From the NCBI GenBank assembly GCA_030431695.1, contig JAUIIU010000009.1, positions 1-64,000 on the forward strand: a DNA stretch of 64,000 nucleotides. The letters are read 5' to 3'. Each line of letters begins with the position of its first letter. The first letter of the stretch is position 1. Source of the stretch: Bacteroidia bacterium. GTDB taxonomy: Bacteria > Bacteroidota > Bacteroidia > Flavobacteriales > Flavobacteriaceae. Below the pieces are notes generated by a model that saw nothing but the letters and a program-made list of their open reading frames with translations, was not told the DNA's origin and searched no databases. A program made the translations under genes and the position numbers. Of the stretch, positions 34,446 through 43,491 are shown in pieces.

Positions 34446-34475
34446 CCTATAGATTTAATAGGTTTTGCAAAAATA
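34446..34475 (-). promoter_or_regulatory. cysH promoter with overlapping palindromic operator
   Basis: On the minus strand an exact -7 box TATTTTTG (34475-34468) is followed 5 nt later by CCTAT-taaatct-ATAGG (34462-34446), an inverted repeat with a 7-nt AT-rich spacer. It would cover the transcription start, fitting repression. The Rrf2-type regulator immediately upstream is the natural candidate to bind it. Confidence 0.6.
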
Positions 34476-34503
34476 CGATATTCTTTTTTATTAATTATCA
34501 CGT

Positions 34504-34911
34504 TCAAATCAGATCGGCCAGGGTGGTATTTTCAAAGATCTTCAGTGTATTGTCCCTCACCTGTATCATCAGGTTGTGAACACTGCAGCTCTCTTCATCC
34601 GGGCAGTCGTCACATTTTTCGTAAAAATTAAGGCTAACGCAGGGTACCATGGCGATCGGGCCTTCAAGGATACGATAAACCGCCGCAATGGGGATTTCCG
34701 ACGCATCCTTCATAAGGTAATACCCCCCGCCCTTTCCTTTTTTGGAGCCTAAATAACCTGCCTTTCTAAGGATCAGCAGTATGGTTTCAAGAAATTTGTG
34801 CGAAATATTCTCCGACTCGGCGATCGCCGAGATCTGAACCGGCCTGTTGGATTCCTGCCTCGCCAGGAAGGTCAGTGCTTTGAGTCCGTATTTGGTCTTA
34901 CGAGAAAGCAT
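34504..34911 (-). CDS. Rrf2-family transcriptional regulator
   Basis: 135 residues. Winged helix-turn-helix typical of Rrf2 proteins: KTKYGLKALTFLA, ISAIAESENISHKFLETILLILRKAGYLGSKKGKGGGYYL. A Cys-rich C-terminal part (VPCVSLNFYEKCDDCPDEESC) could hold an Fe-S cluster as in IscR/NsrR, but the Cys spacing is not the IscR pattern. Being next to cysH, it may control sulfur assimilation like CymR; this is inferred from context and from the palindrome at the cysH promoter. Confidence 0.85.
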   Translation of the reverse strand: MLSRKTKYGLKALTFLARQESNRPVQISAIAESENISHKFLETILLILRKAGYLGSKKGKGGGYYLMKDASEIPIAAVYRILEGPIAMVPCVSLNFYEKCDDCPDEESCSVHNLMIQVRDNTLKIFENTTLADLI

Positions 34912-34962
34912 GAACGATTGTTAGTATAAAGATATGATTTATATGAAAAATAGCAGCCGACA

Positions 34963-35919
34963 TCAGAACAATTGTTTGGCAATTGCCCTGATATTATCAC
35001 TTTTTCCCATGGAATAATAATGCAGGAACGGAACACCTGCATCCACCAATTCCTTGCTTTGCCGAATGCACCATTCGATACCAACTTCGCGAATCTGTTT
35101 GTTATCCCCACATTTCAGCACTTCACGAATAAGTTCTTCAGGCAGTTCGGTATTGAAGCGATGCGGTATCATATTCAGTTGCTTTTTGGTGGAAATCGGC
35201 TTCAACCCAGGTATGATTGGAGCTGTGATCCCTTCGGAACGGCATTTATCCACGAAATTGAAGTACTTCTTATTATCGAAGAACATCTGCGTTACGATAT
35301 AGCTGGCACCGTTCTTAAGTTTTTTCTTCAGAAAGTGAATATCGCTGTCCATATTAGGCGCTTCTATATGCTTTTCAGGGTAGCCGGCTACACCTATACA
35401 GAAGTCGGTATTTGCCTGGTTCTGAATCTCCTCGTCCAGGTATTCCCCGCGATTCAGGGATTCGATCTGCTGAACCAGTTCGTTGGCGTAATTATGCCCT
35501 TCTTTTTCTGGTGTGAAGTAAGTTTCTGTCTTTACCGCGTCCCCCCGAAGGGCCATCACATTATCTATTCCGAGGAAATCCAGATCGATAAGGAAATTCT
35601 CAGTGTCCTCCCTGGTGAAACCCCCACAAAGGATATGCGGTATTGCATCCACCTGGTATTTATTCTGAATAGCCGCACAGATCCCAACGGTTCCCGGCCT
35701 TTTCCGCACTACTTTTTTCTGAAGCAGCCCGTTCTCAAGCTCCTTGTAGACATATTCCTCACGGTGGTAGGTGACATCGATGAAAGGAGGTTTGAATTCC
35801 ATTAACGGATCGATACTGTCGAAAATAGATTGAATGTTCTCCCCTTTTAAGGGTGGGAGAATCTCAAAGGAGAATTGCGTTCTTCCTTTTGCGTTGGCAA
35901 TATGTTCAGTAACTTTCAT
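34963..35919 (-). CDS. metF: 5,10-methylenetetrahydrofolate reductase
   Basis: 318 residues, TIM-barrel flavoprotein producing 5-methyl-THF for methionine synthase. SFEILPPLKGE carries the catalytic Glu; DVTYHREE, HILCGGFTREDTENFLIDLDFLGIDNVMALRGD and SYIVTQMFFDN are characteristic. It starts immediately after the metH stop (no gap) and is the last gene of the SAM-riboswitch operon. Confidence 0.95.
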   Translation of the reverse strand: MKVTEHIANAKGRTQFSFEILPPLKGENIQSIFDSIDPLMEFKPPFIDVTYHREEYVYKELENGLLQKKVVRKRPGTVGICAAIQNKYQVDAIPHILCGGFTREDTENFLIDLDFLGIDNVMALRGDAVKTETYFTPEKEGHNYANELVQQIESLNRGEYLDEEIQNQANTDFCIGVAGYPEKHIEAPNMDSDIHFLKKKLKNGASYIVTQMFFDNKKYFNFVDKCRSEGITAPIIPGLKPISTKKQLNMIPHRFNTELPEELIREVLKCGDNKQIREVGIEWCIRQSKELVDAGVPFLHYYSMGKSDNIRAIAKQLF

Positions 35920-38601
35920 CTAGTGTGCTAAATTTGGTTGCAGCCACTTCATGGCTTTTTCTACGGAAATCCCCTTGCGTTCCGCGTAATCGATCACCTG
36001 ATCTTCCCTGATCTTTCCCACGCCGAAATATTTGGCCTCGGGATTACCAAAATAATAACCCGAAACAGATGCAGCCGGCCACATGGCAAGGCTTTCGGTA
36101 AGGGATACTCCAATTGCTTCTTCAACGTTCAGGATCTCCCAGATGGTTTCCTTCTCCAAATGATCCGGACAGGCCGGATAACCCGGTGCCGGACGGATCC
36201 CAAGATAGGATTCGCTTATAAGTTCTTCATTGGAAAGATGCTCATCATTAGCATATCCCCAATATTCTGTTCGCACCTTTTCGTGCAGGTATTCCGCAAA
36301 TGCCTCTGCCAGCCTGTCGGCCAGCGCCTTAAGCATGATACTACTGTAATCATCATGTTCAGCGCGGAATATTTCGGTCATTTCCTGTTCCCCAAAACCG
36401 GCTGAAACACAAAAGCAGCCTATATGATCCCGGAATCCGCCTGATTTAGGTGCGACGAAATCGGCCAATGCCAGGTTCGGTCTTCCTGCTGCCTTACGGG
36501 ATTGCTGCCGCAGGGTCCTGAAATAGTTTTTATTTCCTTCGGAACCAACCAAAACCTCGATATCATCCTCATTGACGGAATTTGCCTCGAATAACCCAAA
36601 AACCGCTCTCGCTTTCAATGTCCCGTTCGAAACGATCTCCGAAAGCATAGAACGTGCATCGGTGTATAGTTCTGTGGCATGTTTTCCAACAACCGCATCT
36701 TCCAGTATGCCGGGGAATTTGCCGTGAAGATCCCAGCTTCTGAAGAATGGGGTCCAGTCGATATAGTCCAGTAAATCTTCCAGCGACTGGTCTTCGATCA
36801 GGTGAATTCCGGGTTTGGCCGGTGACGGGGTATCCGCCGTCCATTTTAGTTGCAGTTTGTTCTTCCTGGCCTCCTCCAGGCTGAGGAATTCCTTTTTTTG
36901 CTGACGATCGAGGAATCGCTGCCGGAAATCCTTGTAGTCTTTCTTCAGGTCTGCTTTGAAGTCCAGTTTTTTGTCCTTCTGGAGCAAATCGCCTACTACC
37001 GTCACAGCCCTCGAGGCATCGTTTACATGAACCACGGCGCTCTTGTATTCGGGGTCGATCTTCACCGCGGTATGCGCCTTACTTGTAGTGGCCCCGCCTA
37101 TCAGTAACGGAACCTCGAATTGCTGACGCTGCATTTCCTTCGCCAGGAAGACCATTTCATCCAGGGAAGGAGTGATCAAACCACTCAACCCGATGATATC
37201 CACCTGTTCTTCCTTTGCTGCGGCTATGATACGTTCCGGGGGAACCATCACACCCAGATCCACGATCTCGTAGTTGTTGCATGCCAGAACCACCGAAACG
37301 ATATTCTTCCCGATATCGTGTACGTCGCCTTTGACTGTAGCCATAAGTATCTTGCCGTTAGATCGCACCGTATCGTCCTTATCAGCTTCAATGAAGGGCA
37401 GCAGGTAAGCCACGGCTTTCTTCATCACCCTGGCCGATTTCACCACCTGGGGTAGGAACATTTTTCCACTTCCGAAGAGATCACCCACTACATTCATTCC
37501 ATTCATCAAATGCCCTTCGATAACCGCTATCGGTTTGTCCACGACCAGCCTGGCTTCCTCCACATCCTGGGTAATAAAGCTATCGATCCCTTTCACCAGG
37601 GCCCGGGTGATCCGGTCCTGAAGTGGTTCGTTCCGCCAGGACAGATCGGCCGTCTTCTCCCTGCGTTCTCCCTTAACCGATTCCGCAAAATCAAGCAGCC
37701 GTTCCGTGGCATCCGGTCGACGGTCCAGGATCACATCCTCCACATGTTCGAGTAGATCCCCGGGGATGTCGTCGTACACTTCCAGCATAGCCGGGTTCAC
37801 GATCCCTATATTCATCCCGGCCTGTATGGCGTGGTATAGGAAAACGGAGTGCATGGCTTCGCGAACAATATCATTTCCCCTGAAGCTAAAGGATACATTG
37901 CTCACCCCGCCGCTTACACTGCAATGCGGTAAATGTGTACGGACCCATCGGGTTCCTTCTATAAAATCTACAGCATTCCGACGGTGTTCTTCCATCCCGG
38001 TAGCGACCGGGAAGATATTCAGGTCGAAGATGATATCCTCCGGCGGGAATTTGACCTTTTCAGTCAGTATATCGTAGGACCTTTTGGCTATCTCAATCCT
38101 GCGTTCCAGGTTATCGGCCTGTCCAACTTCGTCGAAGGCCATCACAATCACAGCCGCCCCATACCTTCGGATCAGATTGGCCTGGCGCAGGAATTCTTCT
38201 TCACCTTCCTTCAGACTGATTGAATTCACCACACATTTTCCCTGGACAACCTGCAGTCCGGCTTCAATGATCTCCCACTTCGAGCTGTCGATCATTATAG
38301 GAACCCGGGCAATATCGGGCTCGGCAACGATGAGATTCAGGAATTTCACCATAGCCTGTTTTCCGTCGATAAGACCATCATCCATGTTCACATCGATGAT
38401 CTGTGCTCCTCCTTCCACCTGGTGTCTCGCAATATCCAGTGCCTCTTCAAATCTTTCTTCCTTGATCAACCTGAGGAACTTTCGGGATCCGGCCACATTG
38501 GTTCGTTCACCTACATTGATGAAATTACTCTCCGGGGTGATCACCAGTGGTTCCAGCCCGGACAATTTAAGGGGTCGTGTATTTCCTATCGTTTGGCTCA
38601 T
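35920..38601 (-). CDS. metH: Cobalamin-dependent methionine synthase, C-terminal part (pterin, B12 and activation domains)
   Basis: 893 residues. It lacks the N-terminal homocysteine domain, which is a separate gene 7 bp upstream. Domains in order: pterin-binding ([15 protein letters not shown], about 20-290), B12 cap, Rossmann B12 domain with [13 protein letters not shown] (DxHxxG lower-ligand motif) and [14 protein letters not shown], then the AdoMet activation domain ([23 protein letters not shown]). Together the two proteins should remethylate homocysteine with methyl-THF. Presence of the activation domain implies normal reductive repair by a flavodoxin-type partner. Cobalamin is required. 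Confidence 0.95.
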   Translation of the reverse strand: MSQTIGNTRPLKLSGLEPLVITPESNFINVGERTNVAGSRKFLRLIKEERFEEALDIARHQVEGGAQIIDVNMDDGLIDGKQAMVKFLNLIVAEPDIARVPIMIDSSKWEIIEAGLQVVQGKCVVNSISLKEGEEEFLRQANLIRRYGAAVIVMAFDEVGQADNLERRIEIAKRSYDILTEKVKFPPEDIIFDLNIFPVATGMEEHRRNAVDFIEGTRWVRTHLPHCSVSGGVSNVSFSFRGNDIVREAMHSVFLYHAIQAGMNIGIVNPAMLEVYDDIPGDLLEHVEDVILDRRPDATERLLDFAESVKGERREKTADLSWRNEPLQDRITRALVKGIDSFITQDVEEARLVVDKPIAVIEGHLMNGMNVVGDLFGSGKMFLPQVVKSARVMKKAVAYLLPFIEADKDDTVRSNGKILMATVKGDVHDIGKNIVSVVLACNNYEIVDLGVMVPPERIIAAAKEEQVDIIGLSGLITPSLDEMVFLAKEMQRQQFEVPLLIGGATTSKAHTAVKIDPEYKSAVVHVNDASRAVTVVGDLLQKDKKLDFKADLKKDYKDFRQRFLDRQQKKEFLSLEEARKNKLQLKWTADTPSPAKPGIHLIEDQSLEDLLDYIDWTPFFRSWDLHGKFPGILEDAVVGKHATELYTDARSMLSEIVSNGTLKARAVFGLFEANSVNEDDIEVLVGSEGNKNYFRTLRQQSRKAAGRPNLALADFVAPKSGGFRDHIGCFCVSAGFGEQEMTEIFRAEHDDYSSIMLKALADRLAEAFAEYLHEKVRTEYWGYANDEHLSNEELISESYLGIRPAPGYPACPDHLEKETIWEILNVEEAIGVSLTESLAMWPAASVSGYYFGNPEAKYFGVGKIREDQVIDYAERKGISVEKAMKWLQPNLAH

Positions 38602-38608
38602 TCAGTTT

Positions 38609-39619
38609 TTAGACGGATTGTAAGTTCTTCGGAATGGGCCGAGGTTTGTATTGAGCAGCTAGTTCGGCGATCGCCTTAATGTGGTCTGGCGTGGTCCCAC
38701 AGCAGCCACCAACAATGTTCACCAGGTCCTTTTCCAGGTATTCCCTGATCTGTGCGGCCATCTGTTCCGGGGTTTCGTCGTATTCCCCGAAAGCATTGGG
38801 CAAACCGGCATTCGGATAGGCCGATACAGCAAAATCCGTTCTGTGCGCTATCACTTCAAGATGTGGTGTAAGTTGTTTTGCTCCCAGCGCGCAATTAAAC
38901 CCAATACTCACAAGAGGAAGGTGCGATACTGAAATAAAGAAGGCTTCCGCAGTCTGACCGGACAAGGTGCGTCCCGAGGCATCCGTGATCGTACCGCTCA
39001 CCATGATCGGTATGTCGGTTTTTCGCTCTTCGCGGAGTTCCTCAATTGCGAACAAGGCCGCCTTCGCATTCAGGGTATCAAAGATGGTTTCCACCAGGAG
39101 TACATCCACACCACCATCCAGCAAAGCGGTTGCCTGTTGCTTGTAAGCGATCCGAAGTTCATCAAAAGAAACCGCCCTGAAACCAGGATCGTTCACATCC
39201 GGCGAAAGACTGGCCGTTTTGTTGGTTGGTCCAATGGCCCCGGCTACAAATCTTGGTTTCTCAGGTTGTTTTTTACTGAATTCATCCGCCACCCGGCGAG
39301 CGATCTTTGCCGATTCGAAATTCAGTTCATACACCAGTTCCTCCATATCGTAATCGGACATGGCTATCGTAGTACCGGAAAATGTATTGGTTTCAACAAT
39401 ATCGGCCCCTGCTTCAAAATATTTTCGGTGAACTTCGGCAATGGCCTGTGGTTGGGTGATGGACAACAGGTCGTTATTTCCTTTCACCGGTTTGTGAAAA
39501 TCGCGAAATCGTTCGCCACGAAAATCCTCTTCAGTAAAATTATATCGCTGAAGCATGGTTCCCATAGCGCCGTCCAGCACCAGAATCCGTTTTGTCAATT
39601 CCCGAATTAATAAACTCAT
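38609..39619 (-). CDS. Homocysteine S-methyltransferase subunit of split methionine synthase
   Basis: 336 residues corresponding to the first domain of full-length Met[26 protein letters not shown] is the canonical MetH start; zinc ligands are in GFNCALG and [14 protein letters not shown]. Because the B12/pterin part is the next gene, the two must assemble, as in other split MetH systems. Its start overlaps the osmC-like stop by 4 bp (ATGA). A stand-alone betaine/SMM-type methyltransferase is less likely given the context. Confidence 0.92.
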   Translation of the reverse strand: MSLLIRELTKRILVLDGAMGTMLQRYNFTEEDFRGERFRDFHKPVKGNNDLLSITQPQAIAEVHRKYFEAGADIVETNTFSGTTIAMSDYDMEELVYELNFESAKIARRVADEFSKKQPEKPRFVAGAIGPTNKTASLSPDVNDPGFRAVSFDELRIAYKQQATALLDGGVDVLLVETIFDTLNAKAALFAIEELREERKTDIPIMVSGTITDASGRTLSGQTAEAFFISVSHLPLVSIGFNCALGAKQLTPHLEVIAHRTDFAVSAYPNAGLPNAFGEYDETPEQMAAQIREYLEKDLVNIVGGCCGTTPDHIKAIAELAAQYKPRPIPKNLQSV

Positions 39620-40035
39620 ACCTCTTCGCCATTCACTAATACCGTGTAGGTAACATCCACTGCCCCTTCCAGGGTGATCGAAACCGAACAGTATTTATCA
39701 AAACTCAGCTGGGCAGCTCTCTCGGCCTTGGCCGGATCAATTTTTCCTTCCAGGTATATGGAAACATGAATGGATTCAAAGGGTTTTGCCTGCCGCACTT
39801 CCTTGCGCTTACCTTCAACCTCGATTTGGTAGGCTGTAATTTCCTGACGCTGTTTTTTCAGTATGGAAATAATGTCAATAGCATTACAGCCTCCTACTGC
39901 CATCAGCAGCAATTCCATAGGGCTGGCCCCGTTTACTTCATCATTTACCTTGCTGTCGATATGCACAGCCACTCCGGAATTCCCTTTTGCTTCGAAAAGG
40001 AAGTCGTCGTTGATCCTGTCCAGTGTTACTTTCAT
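39616..40035 (-). CDS. OsmC-family protein
   Basis: 139 residues of the OsmC/Ohr fold. The [20 protein letters not shown] helix holds one conserved Cys, and a second reactive Cys is in [15 protein letters not shown]. Members reduce organic hydroperoxides using these two Cys residues. Its placement between proC and the split metH in a SAM-riboswitch operon suggests a link to thiol metabolism or oxidative protection of it, which is inference. Overlaps the next gene by 4 bp. Confidence 0.88.
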   Translation of the reverse strand: MKVTLDRINDDFLFEAKGNSGVAVHIDSKVNDEVNGASPMELLLMAVGGCNAIDIISILKKQRQEITAYQIEVEGKRKEVRQAKPFESIHVSIYLEGKIDPAKAERAAQLSFDKYCSVSITLEGAVDVTYTVLVNGEEV

Positions 40036-40046
40036 ATATTTCTGAA

Positions 40047-40841
40047 TTATTTTTCAATTTTTTCGAAGGAGGTCACAATCCCTCGTATCAATGCCGAACT
40101 GAACCCATGGTGCTCCATTTCGTTCAGTCCTTCTATCGTACATCCTTTGGGCGTAGTTACCTTGTCGATCTCCTGCTCGGGGTGTGCGCCGTTCTCGATC
40201 AGTAATTTCGAAGCACCGTTGACAGTTTGATTAACGATAAAACTCGCAACCTTCGAACTAAAACCGATCTGTATCCCACCCTGTACCATGGCTCGCATGA
40301 ATCGCAGAACATAGGCGATCCCACAGGCGCCGAGTACCGTAGCTGCTTCCATCAACTCCTCTTCAATGAACTGAATCTCTCCAATCCCGTCGAACATCTG
40401 GCGGATCGTATCATTGATCTTTTCATCGGAGGTATTTCCGCAGATACAGGTCAGGGATTCGTTCACAAATGCTGCCGTATTAGGCATTGCCCGGAAAATG
40501 TGTAGCTCTGGGGAGGTCGCCTGCCCGATTTCCTCAATGGTAACACCGGTAGCAAGTGAAACCAGTATATGCTTCCCTGGAACGAATTCGTCCCTCACCT
40601 CCGATAATACGGAAAGAATATTGTGCGGCTTCAGCGCCACCAGGACCAGGTCCGACTCCCGGATCGCCTTTCGGTTATCCGAAGTCAGCTTCACGTCTCT
40701 TTCGGCAAAGGCCTTTAATGCATCCAGGTTCCTGCGGGTAACGGTGATGTTTTTCGCAGCCGTGTACTTCCCGTCCAGCAGTCCTTCAAGAATCGCTATT
40801 CCTAAATTTCCACATCCGATGATCGCTACCTTTCTTTCCAT
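40047..40841 (-). CDS. proC: Pyrroline-5-carboxylate reductase
   Basis: 264 residues. NAD(P)H-dependent last step of proline synthesis. Rossmann motif IIGCGNLGIAILEGLL; ILVSLATGVTIEEI, RAMPNTAAFVNESLTCICGN and the C-terminal KVTTPKGCTIEGLNEME match ProC signatures (the last normally reads SPGGTT). It lies inside the methionine operon, 6 bp after the homoserine dehydrogenase and 11 bp before osmC, an unusual location for a proline gene. Possibly it reduces a related imine, but nothing in the sequence proves that. Confidence 0.88.
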   Translation of the reverse strand: MERKVAIIGCGNLGIAILEGLLDGKYTAAKNITVTRRNLDALKAFAERDVKLTSDNRKAIRESDLVLVALKPHNILSVLSEVRDEFVPGKHILVSLATGVTIEEIGQATSPELHIFRAMPNTAAFVNESLTCICGNTSDEKINDTIRQMFDGIGEIQFIEEELMEAATVLGACGIAYVLRFMRAMVQGGIQIGFSSKVASFIVNQTVNGASKLLIENGAHPEQEIDKVTTPKGCTIEGLNEMEHHGFSSALIRGIVTSFEKIEK

Positions 40842-40847
40842 ATCGTA

Positions 40848-41990
40848 CTATTTTAATTTATCACCAAGGCGGAGAATATCTCCCAGTACCCCCCTGGCCG
40901 TCACAACTCCACCCGCACCGGCGCCTTTGATGACTATTGGATGCTGGGCGTAGTTCTCGGTGTAGATCTCGAACAGCGAATCACTTCCGCCAAGCTGTCC
41001 GATCATACTATCGCGGGGTACAGAAACCAAATTTACATTGAGATTTCCGCCTTTCACATGAGAAAGATCACCATTTAGATCGCCTATATATCGAAGTACA
41101 TGACCTTTCTTCTGGTTCTTCCGCCTGATGTGAAACCCAACGTCCAGTTCGTCCAGCCTTTTAAAAAATTCTTCCGGAGGGACAGATCGAAGATGGTTCG
41201 GGATCAGGTTTTCAATATTCACATAGGAAAACTCATGATGAAGTTCCAGTTCCCTGGCTAAAATTAGCAATTTTCTTCCCACATCATTTCCGCAGAGATC
41301 TTCGCGCGGATCAGGCTCGGTGAGTCCAAGCCGAACAGCACGTTTCACCACTGTGGAAAACAATTCTTCTTTTTCAGAATAGGTATTAAAAATATAGCTC
41401 AGGGAACCGGAAAAAACGCCTCGGATCCTGGTGATGTTCTCACCCGAGTGATGAAGCAACTTAATAGTATCGATCAATGGCAGTCCGGCACCTACATTCG
41501 TCTCGTACAAATACTCCTTTCCATGCTCTTCCAACAGCGATCGTAGCCCCCGGTAATGAGCCAGCTCCTTTGTATTGCTGTGTTTATTCGACGATACCAG
41601 GTTGAAACCTGCCTTCACAAGATCGGGGTAATTATCCACAAAATCTTCACTGCAGGTATTATCGACGGCGATCAGGTTGCCAAGATTATTCCGTCGGGCA
41701 AATGCGATCACCTCATGTACCTTCCAATTCTTCCCTTTCGATCCCAGCTCCTTCCGCCATTCGGAGGTCAATCCTTCCGACTTCATAACAGCGTGTTTTG
41801 AGTTCGCAATGGCGAATACATTCAGGATGATATCCTTCCGGTTCGCTATTGATTCGGCAGAGGCAAGGACCTGGTCCAGGAGTGTGCCACCTACGTTTCC
41901 ACAACCAAAGACCGCCAGGTTGATCCTTGTTTTCTTCAATCGCTGGAGGTCTATCAGCGAGCTCGCTTTTTCTGTTAGCCGTACACTCAT
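40848..41990 (-). CDS. Homoserine dehydrogenase (monofunctional, methionine-branch copy)
   Basis: 380 residues from the ATG at 41990, one base after the metB-like stop; the track's longer start runs through that gene. NAD(P)-binding motif NLAVFGCGNVGGTLLDQVL, catalytic region NVGAGLPLIDTIKLLHHSGENITRIRGVFSGSLSYIFN and C-terminal IVIKGAGAGGVVTARGVLGDIL. It resembles the dehydrogenase half of the thrA product at 45726 but lacks the kinase and ACT domains. Being under the SAM riboswitch, it likely supplies homoserine to methionine independently of threonine control. Confidence 0.92.
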   Translation of the reverse strand: MSVRLTEKASSLIDLQRLKKTRINLAVFGCGNVGGTLLDQVLASAESIANRKDIILNVFAIANSKHAVMKSEGLTSEWRKELGSKGKNWKVHEVIAFARRNNLGNLIAVDNTCSEDFVDNYPDLVKAGFNLVSSNKHSNTKELAHYRGLRSLLEEHGKEYLYETNVGAGLPLIDTIKLLHHSGENITRIRGVFSGSLSYIFNTYSEKEELFSTVVKRAVRLGLTEPDPREDLCGNDVGRKLLILARELELHHEFSYVNIENLIPNHLRSVPPEEFFKRLDELDVGFHIRRKNQKKGHVLRYIGDLNGDLSHVKGGNLNVNLVSVPRDSMIGQLGGSDSLFEIYTENYAQHPIVIKGAGAGGVVTARGVLGDILRLGDKLK

Positions 41991-41991
41991 C

Positions 41992-43161
41992 CTAGGCCAG
42001 TTTAAGATCCTTCTCAGTTTTAACTCTCTCGAAGGCGTTTGCCAGGTCGGCCAGCAGGTCTTCAACATCTTCGATCCCACAGGAAAGTCTCACCAACGAA
42101 TCTTGAACACCAGCCCGAAGTCTTTTTTCCCTCGGGATGGATGCATGGGTCATTTGCGCCGGGTGACAAAGCAAACTTTTCACCCCACCCAGGCTTTCAG
42201 CAAGTTTGAAATAGTTCGTAGCCGTTACGAAGTTATTCGCCGCGGACGTGGTATCATCTTTCAAACTGAACGACACCACGCCTCCATAATATCCTTTTTG
42301 CTGCTTGGTGGCAATATGATGGTTCTTGTGGGATTCCAGGCCAGGGTAATACACTTTGTCCACCTCGGGATGTTCCCGGAGGAACTCCGCAATTTTCTGC
42401 GCGTTGTCACTTTGTTTTTTATACCGAAGCGATAATGTTTCGATACCTCGGATAGTGAGAAAGCAGTCCCAGGGACCCAGTACTCCCCCGGAAGCATTCT
42501 GGATGAATTTGATCTTTTCCGAAAGCTCGGGTGTCGAGGTGACGACAAGGCCCGCAACCAGGTCGGAATGACCACCGATATACTTGGTCCCGCTGTGTAT
42601 CACCAGATCCGCGCCTAACGCAATAGGATTCTGTCCTACAGGGCTGGCAAAGGTATTGTCAACCACTAAGTATGCGCCCACACTTTTGGCGATGCTGGCA
42701 ATTTCACGAATATCCGAAACTTTCAAGGTTGGATTGGTGGGGGATTCCAGCCAGATTAGTTTTGTTTTGCCTGAAACAGCTTTGCCTACATTTTCGACCT
42801 CGGTGGTGTCCACATACTGAATTTTGATCCCCAGCTTCTCGTAAACGTGGGTGAACAGCCTGTACGCACCTCCGTAAATATCGTCTACCGCGATGATCTC
42901 ATCACCCGAACTCAGGAGTTTCAATACCGAATCGATAGCCGCCAGCCCGGTCGCAAAGGCAAAACCGGAGTGGCCGCCTTCCAATTCGGCGATAACGTCT
43001 TCCAGCACCTTGCGGGTAGGGTTGTTGGATCGGGCATAGTCGAAGCCTTTGTTCACCCCCGGTGCTTCCTGGATAAATGTTGATGTTTGGTACACCGGCA
43101 CCGAAATGGCACCGGTTAGCGGATCACTTGGGATCGCATGGATAATTTTTGTTGCACTCAT
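41992..43161 (-). CDS. PLP-dependent trans-sulfuration enzyme (cystathionine gamma-synthase / O-acylhomoserine sulfhydrylase type)
   Basis: 389 residues, fold-type I PLP enzyme of the Cys/Met metabolism family. DYARSNNPTRKVLEDVIAELEGG, LVVDNTFASPVGQNPIALGADLVIHSGTKYIGGHSDLVAG (PLP-Lys in SGTKYIGGH) and GGVKSLLCHPAQMTHA are the family hallmarks. Position as first gene behind a SAM-I riboswitch supports synthesis (MetB or MetZ) rather than cystathionine lysis, though gamma-synthase and lyase are hard to tell apart by motif. Confidence 0.85.
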   Translation of the reverse strand: MSATKIIHAIPSDPLTGAISVPVYQTSTFIQEAPGVNKGFDYARSNNPTRKVLEDVIAELEGGHSGFAFATGLAAIDSVLKLLSSGDEIIAVDDIYGGAYRLFTHVYEKLGIKIQYVDTTEVENVGKAVSGKTKLIWLESPTNPTLKVSDIREIASIAKSVGAYLVVDNTFASPVGQNPIALGADLVIHSGTKYIGGHSDLVAGLVVTSTPELSEKIKFIQNASGGVLGPWDCFLTIRGIETLSLRYKKQSDNAQKIAEFLREHPEVDKVYYPGLESHKNHHIATKQQKGYYGGVVSFSLKDDTTSAANNFVTATNYFKLAESLGGVKSLLCHPAQMTHASIPREKRLRAGVQDSLVRLSCGIEDVEDLLADLANAFERVKTEKDLKLA

Positions 43162-43251
43162 TTTTCTTGTTTTTGAGTTAATAATGAATTAAGTCAAAAG
43201 TCAAAATGCACCCGAAGGTGTATTTACCAGAAAAATGTTATAAGAAATACT

Positions 43252-43382
43252 GAGACGGCAGGATGTGCTGTCTCGTTGTTATCTATCATCGGCCGAAGCC
43301 GTGTAGAATTTAGCACCTTCTTTCAGGAGAAAGGGTTGCTAAGGTTTCATCGGGTCTATTCCCTCCACCTTTCTTGATAACA
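43252..43382 (-). promoter_or_regulatory. SAM-I (S-box) riboswitch upstream of the methionine operon
   Basis: On the minus strand the SAM-I core is plain: TGTTATC (P1), AAGAAAGGTGGAGGGA, GACCCGATGAAACC, TTAGCAACC, GGTGCTAAATTC and the closing GATAACA (43283-43277), which pairs perfectly with the first strand. The aptamer spans 43382-43277. A hairpin GAGACaGCA...TGCcGTCTC (43274-43252) follows without a T run, so control could be by translation or by a non-canonical terminator; the ATG is about 90 nt further on. It would shut down the metB-like to metF operon when SAM is plentiful. Confidence 0.93.
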
Positions 43383-43411
43383 TTTCAGTAAAAGTTTGAA
43401 CTTTATGGCTA

Positions 43412-43443
43412 CAAAGATTGGGAAACAGTTTCGACTTCTCCAA
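43412..43443 (-). promoter_or_regulatory. Candidate promoter of the riboswitch operon
   Basis: TTG (43443-43441), 21-nt spacer, AATCTTTG (43419-43412; one mismatch from TAnnTTTG). Transcription would begin shortly before the aptamer. Confidence 0.45.
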
Positions 43444-43491
43444 ATAAATTTCGCAATAATTTTTTTAAACCAGAAAAATCAACTACTACAA

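Noticed and set aside
34978-34987. GGCAATTGCC core inside metF, 67 bp before the Rrf2 start, resembling the island operator
   Set aside because: The outer ATA/TAT arms are missing and no -7-like box lies 22 nt downstream; best explained by coding sequence.
34972-35805. 277-residue plus-strand ORF opposite metF
   Set aside because: Antisense shadow of a clear enzyme gene.
35920-39619. metH as one gene broken by a frameshift
   Set aside because: The second gene has its own start and typical N-terminus, and the break falls at a domain boundary with 7 bp between the ORFs.
40848-42080. Longer homoserine dehydrogenase start given in the ORF track
   Set aside because: It would overlap 89 bp of the metB-like gene; an ATG one base after that gene's stop gives a normal N-terminus.
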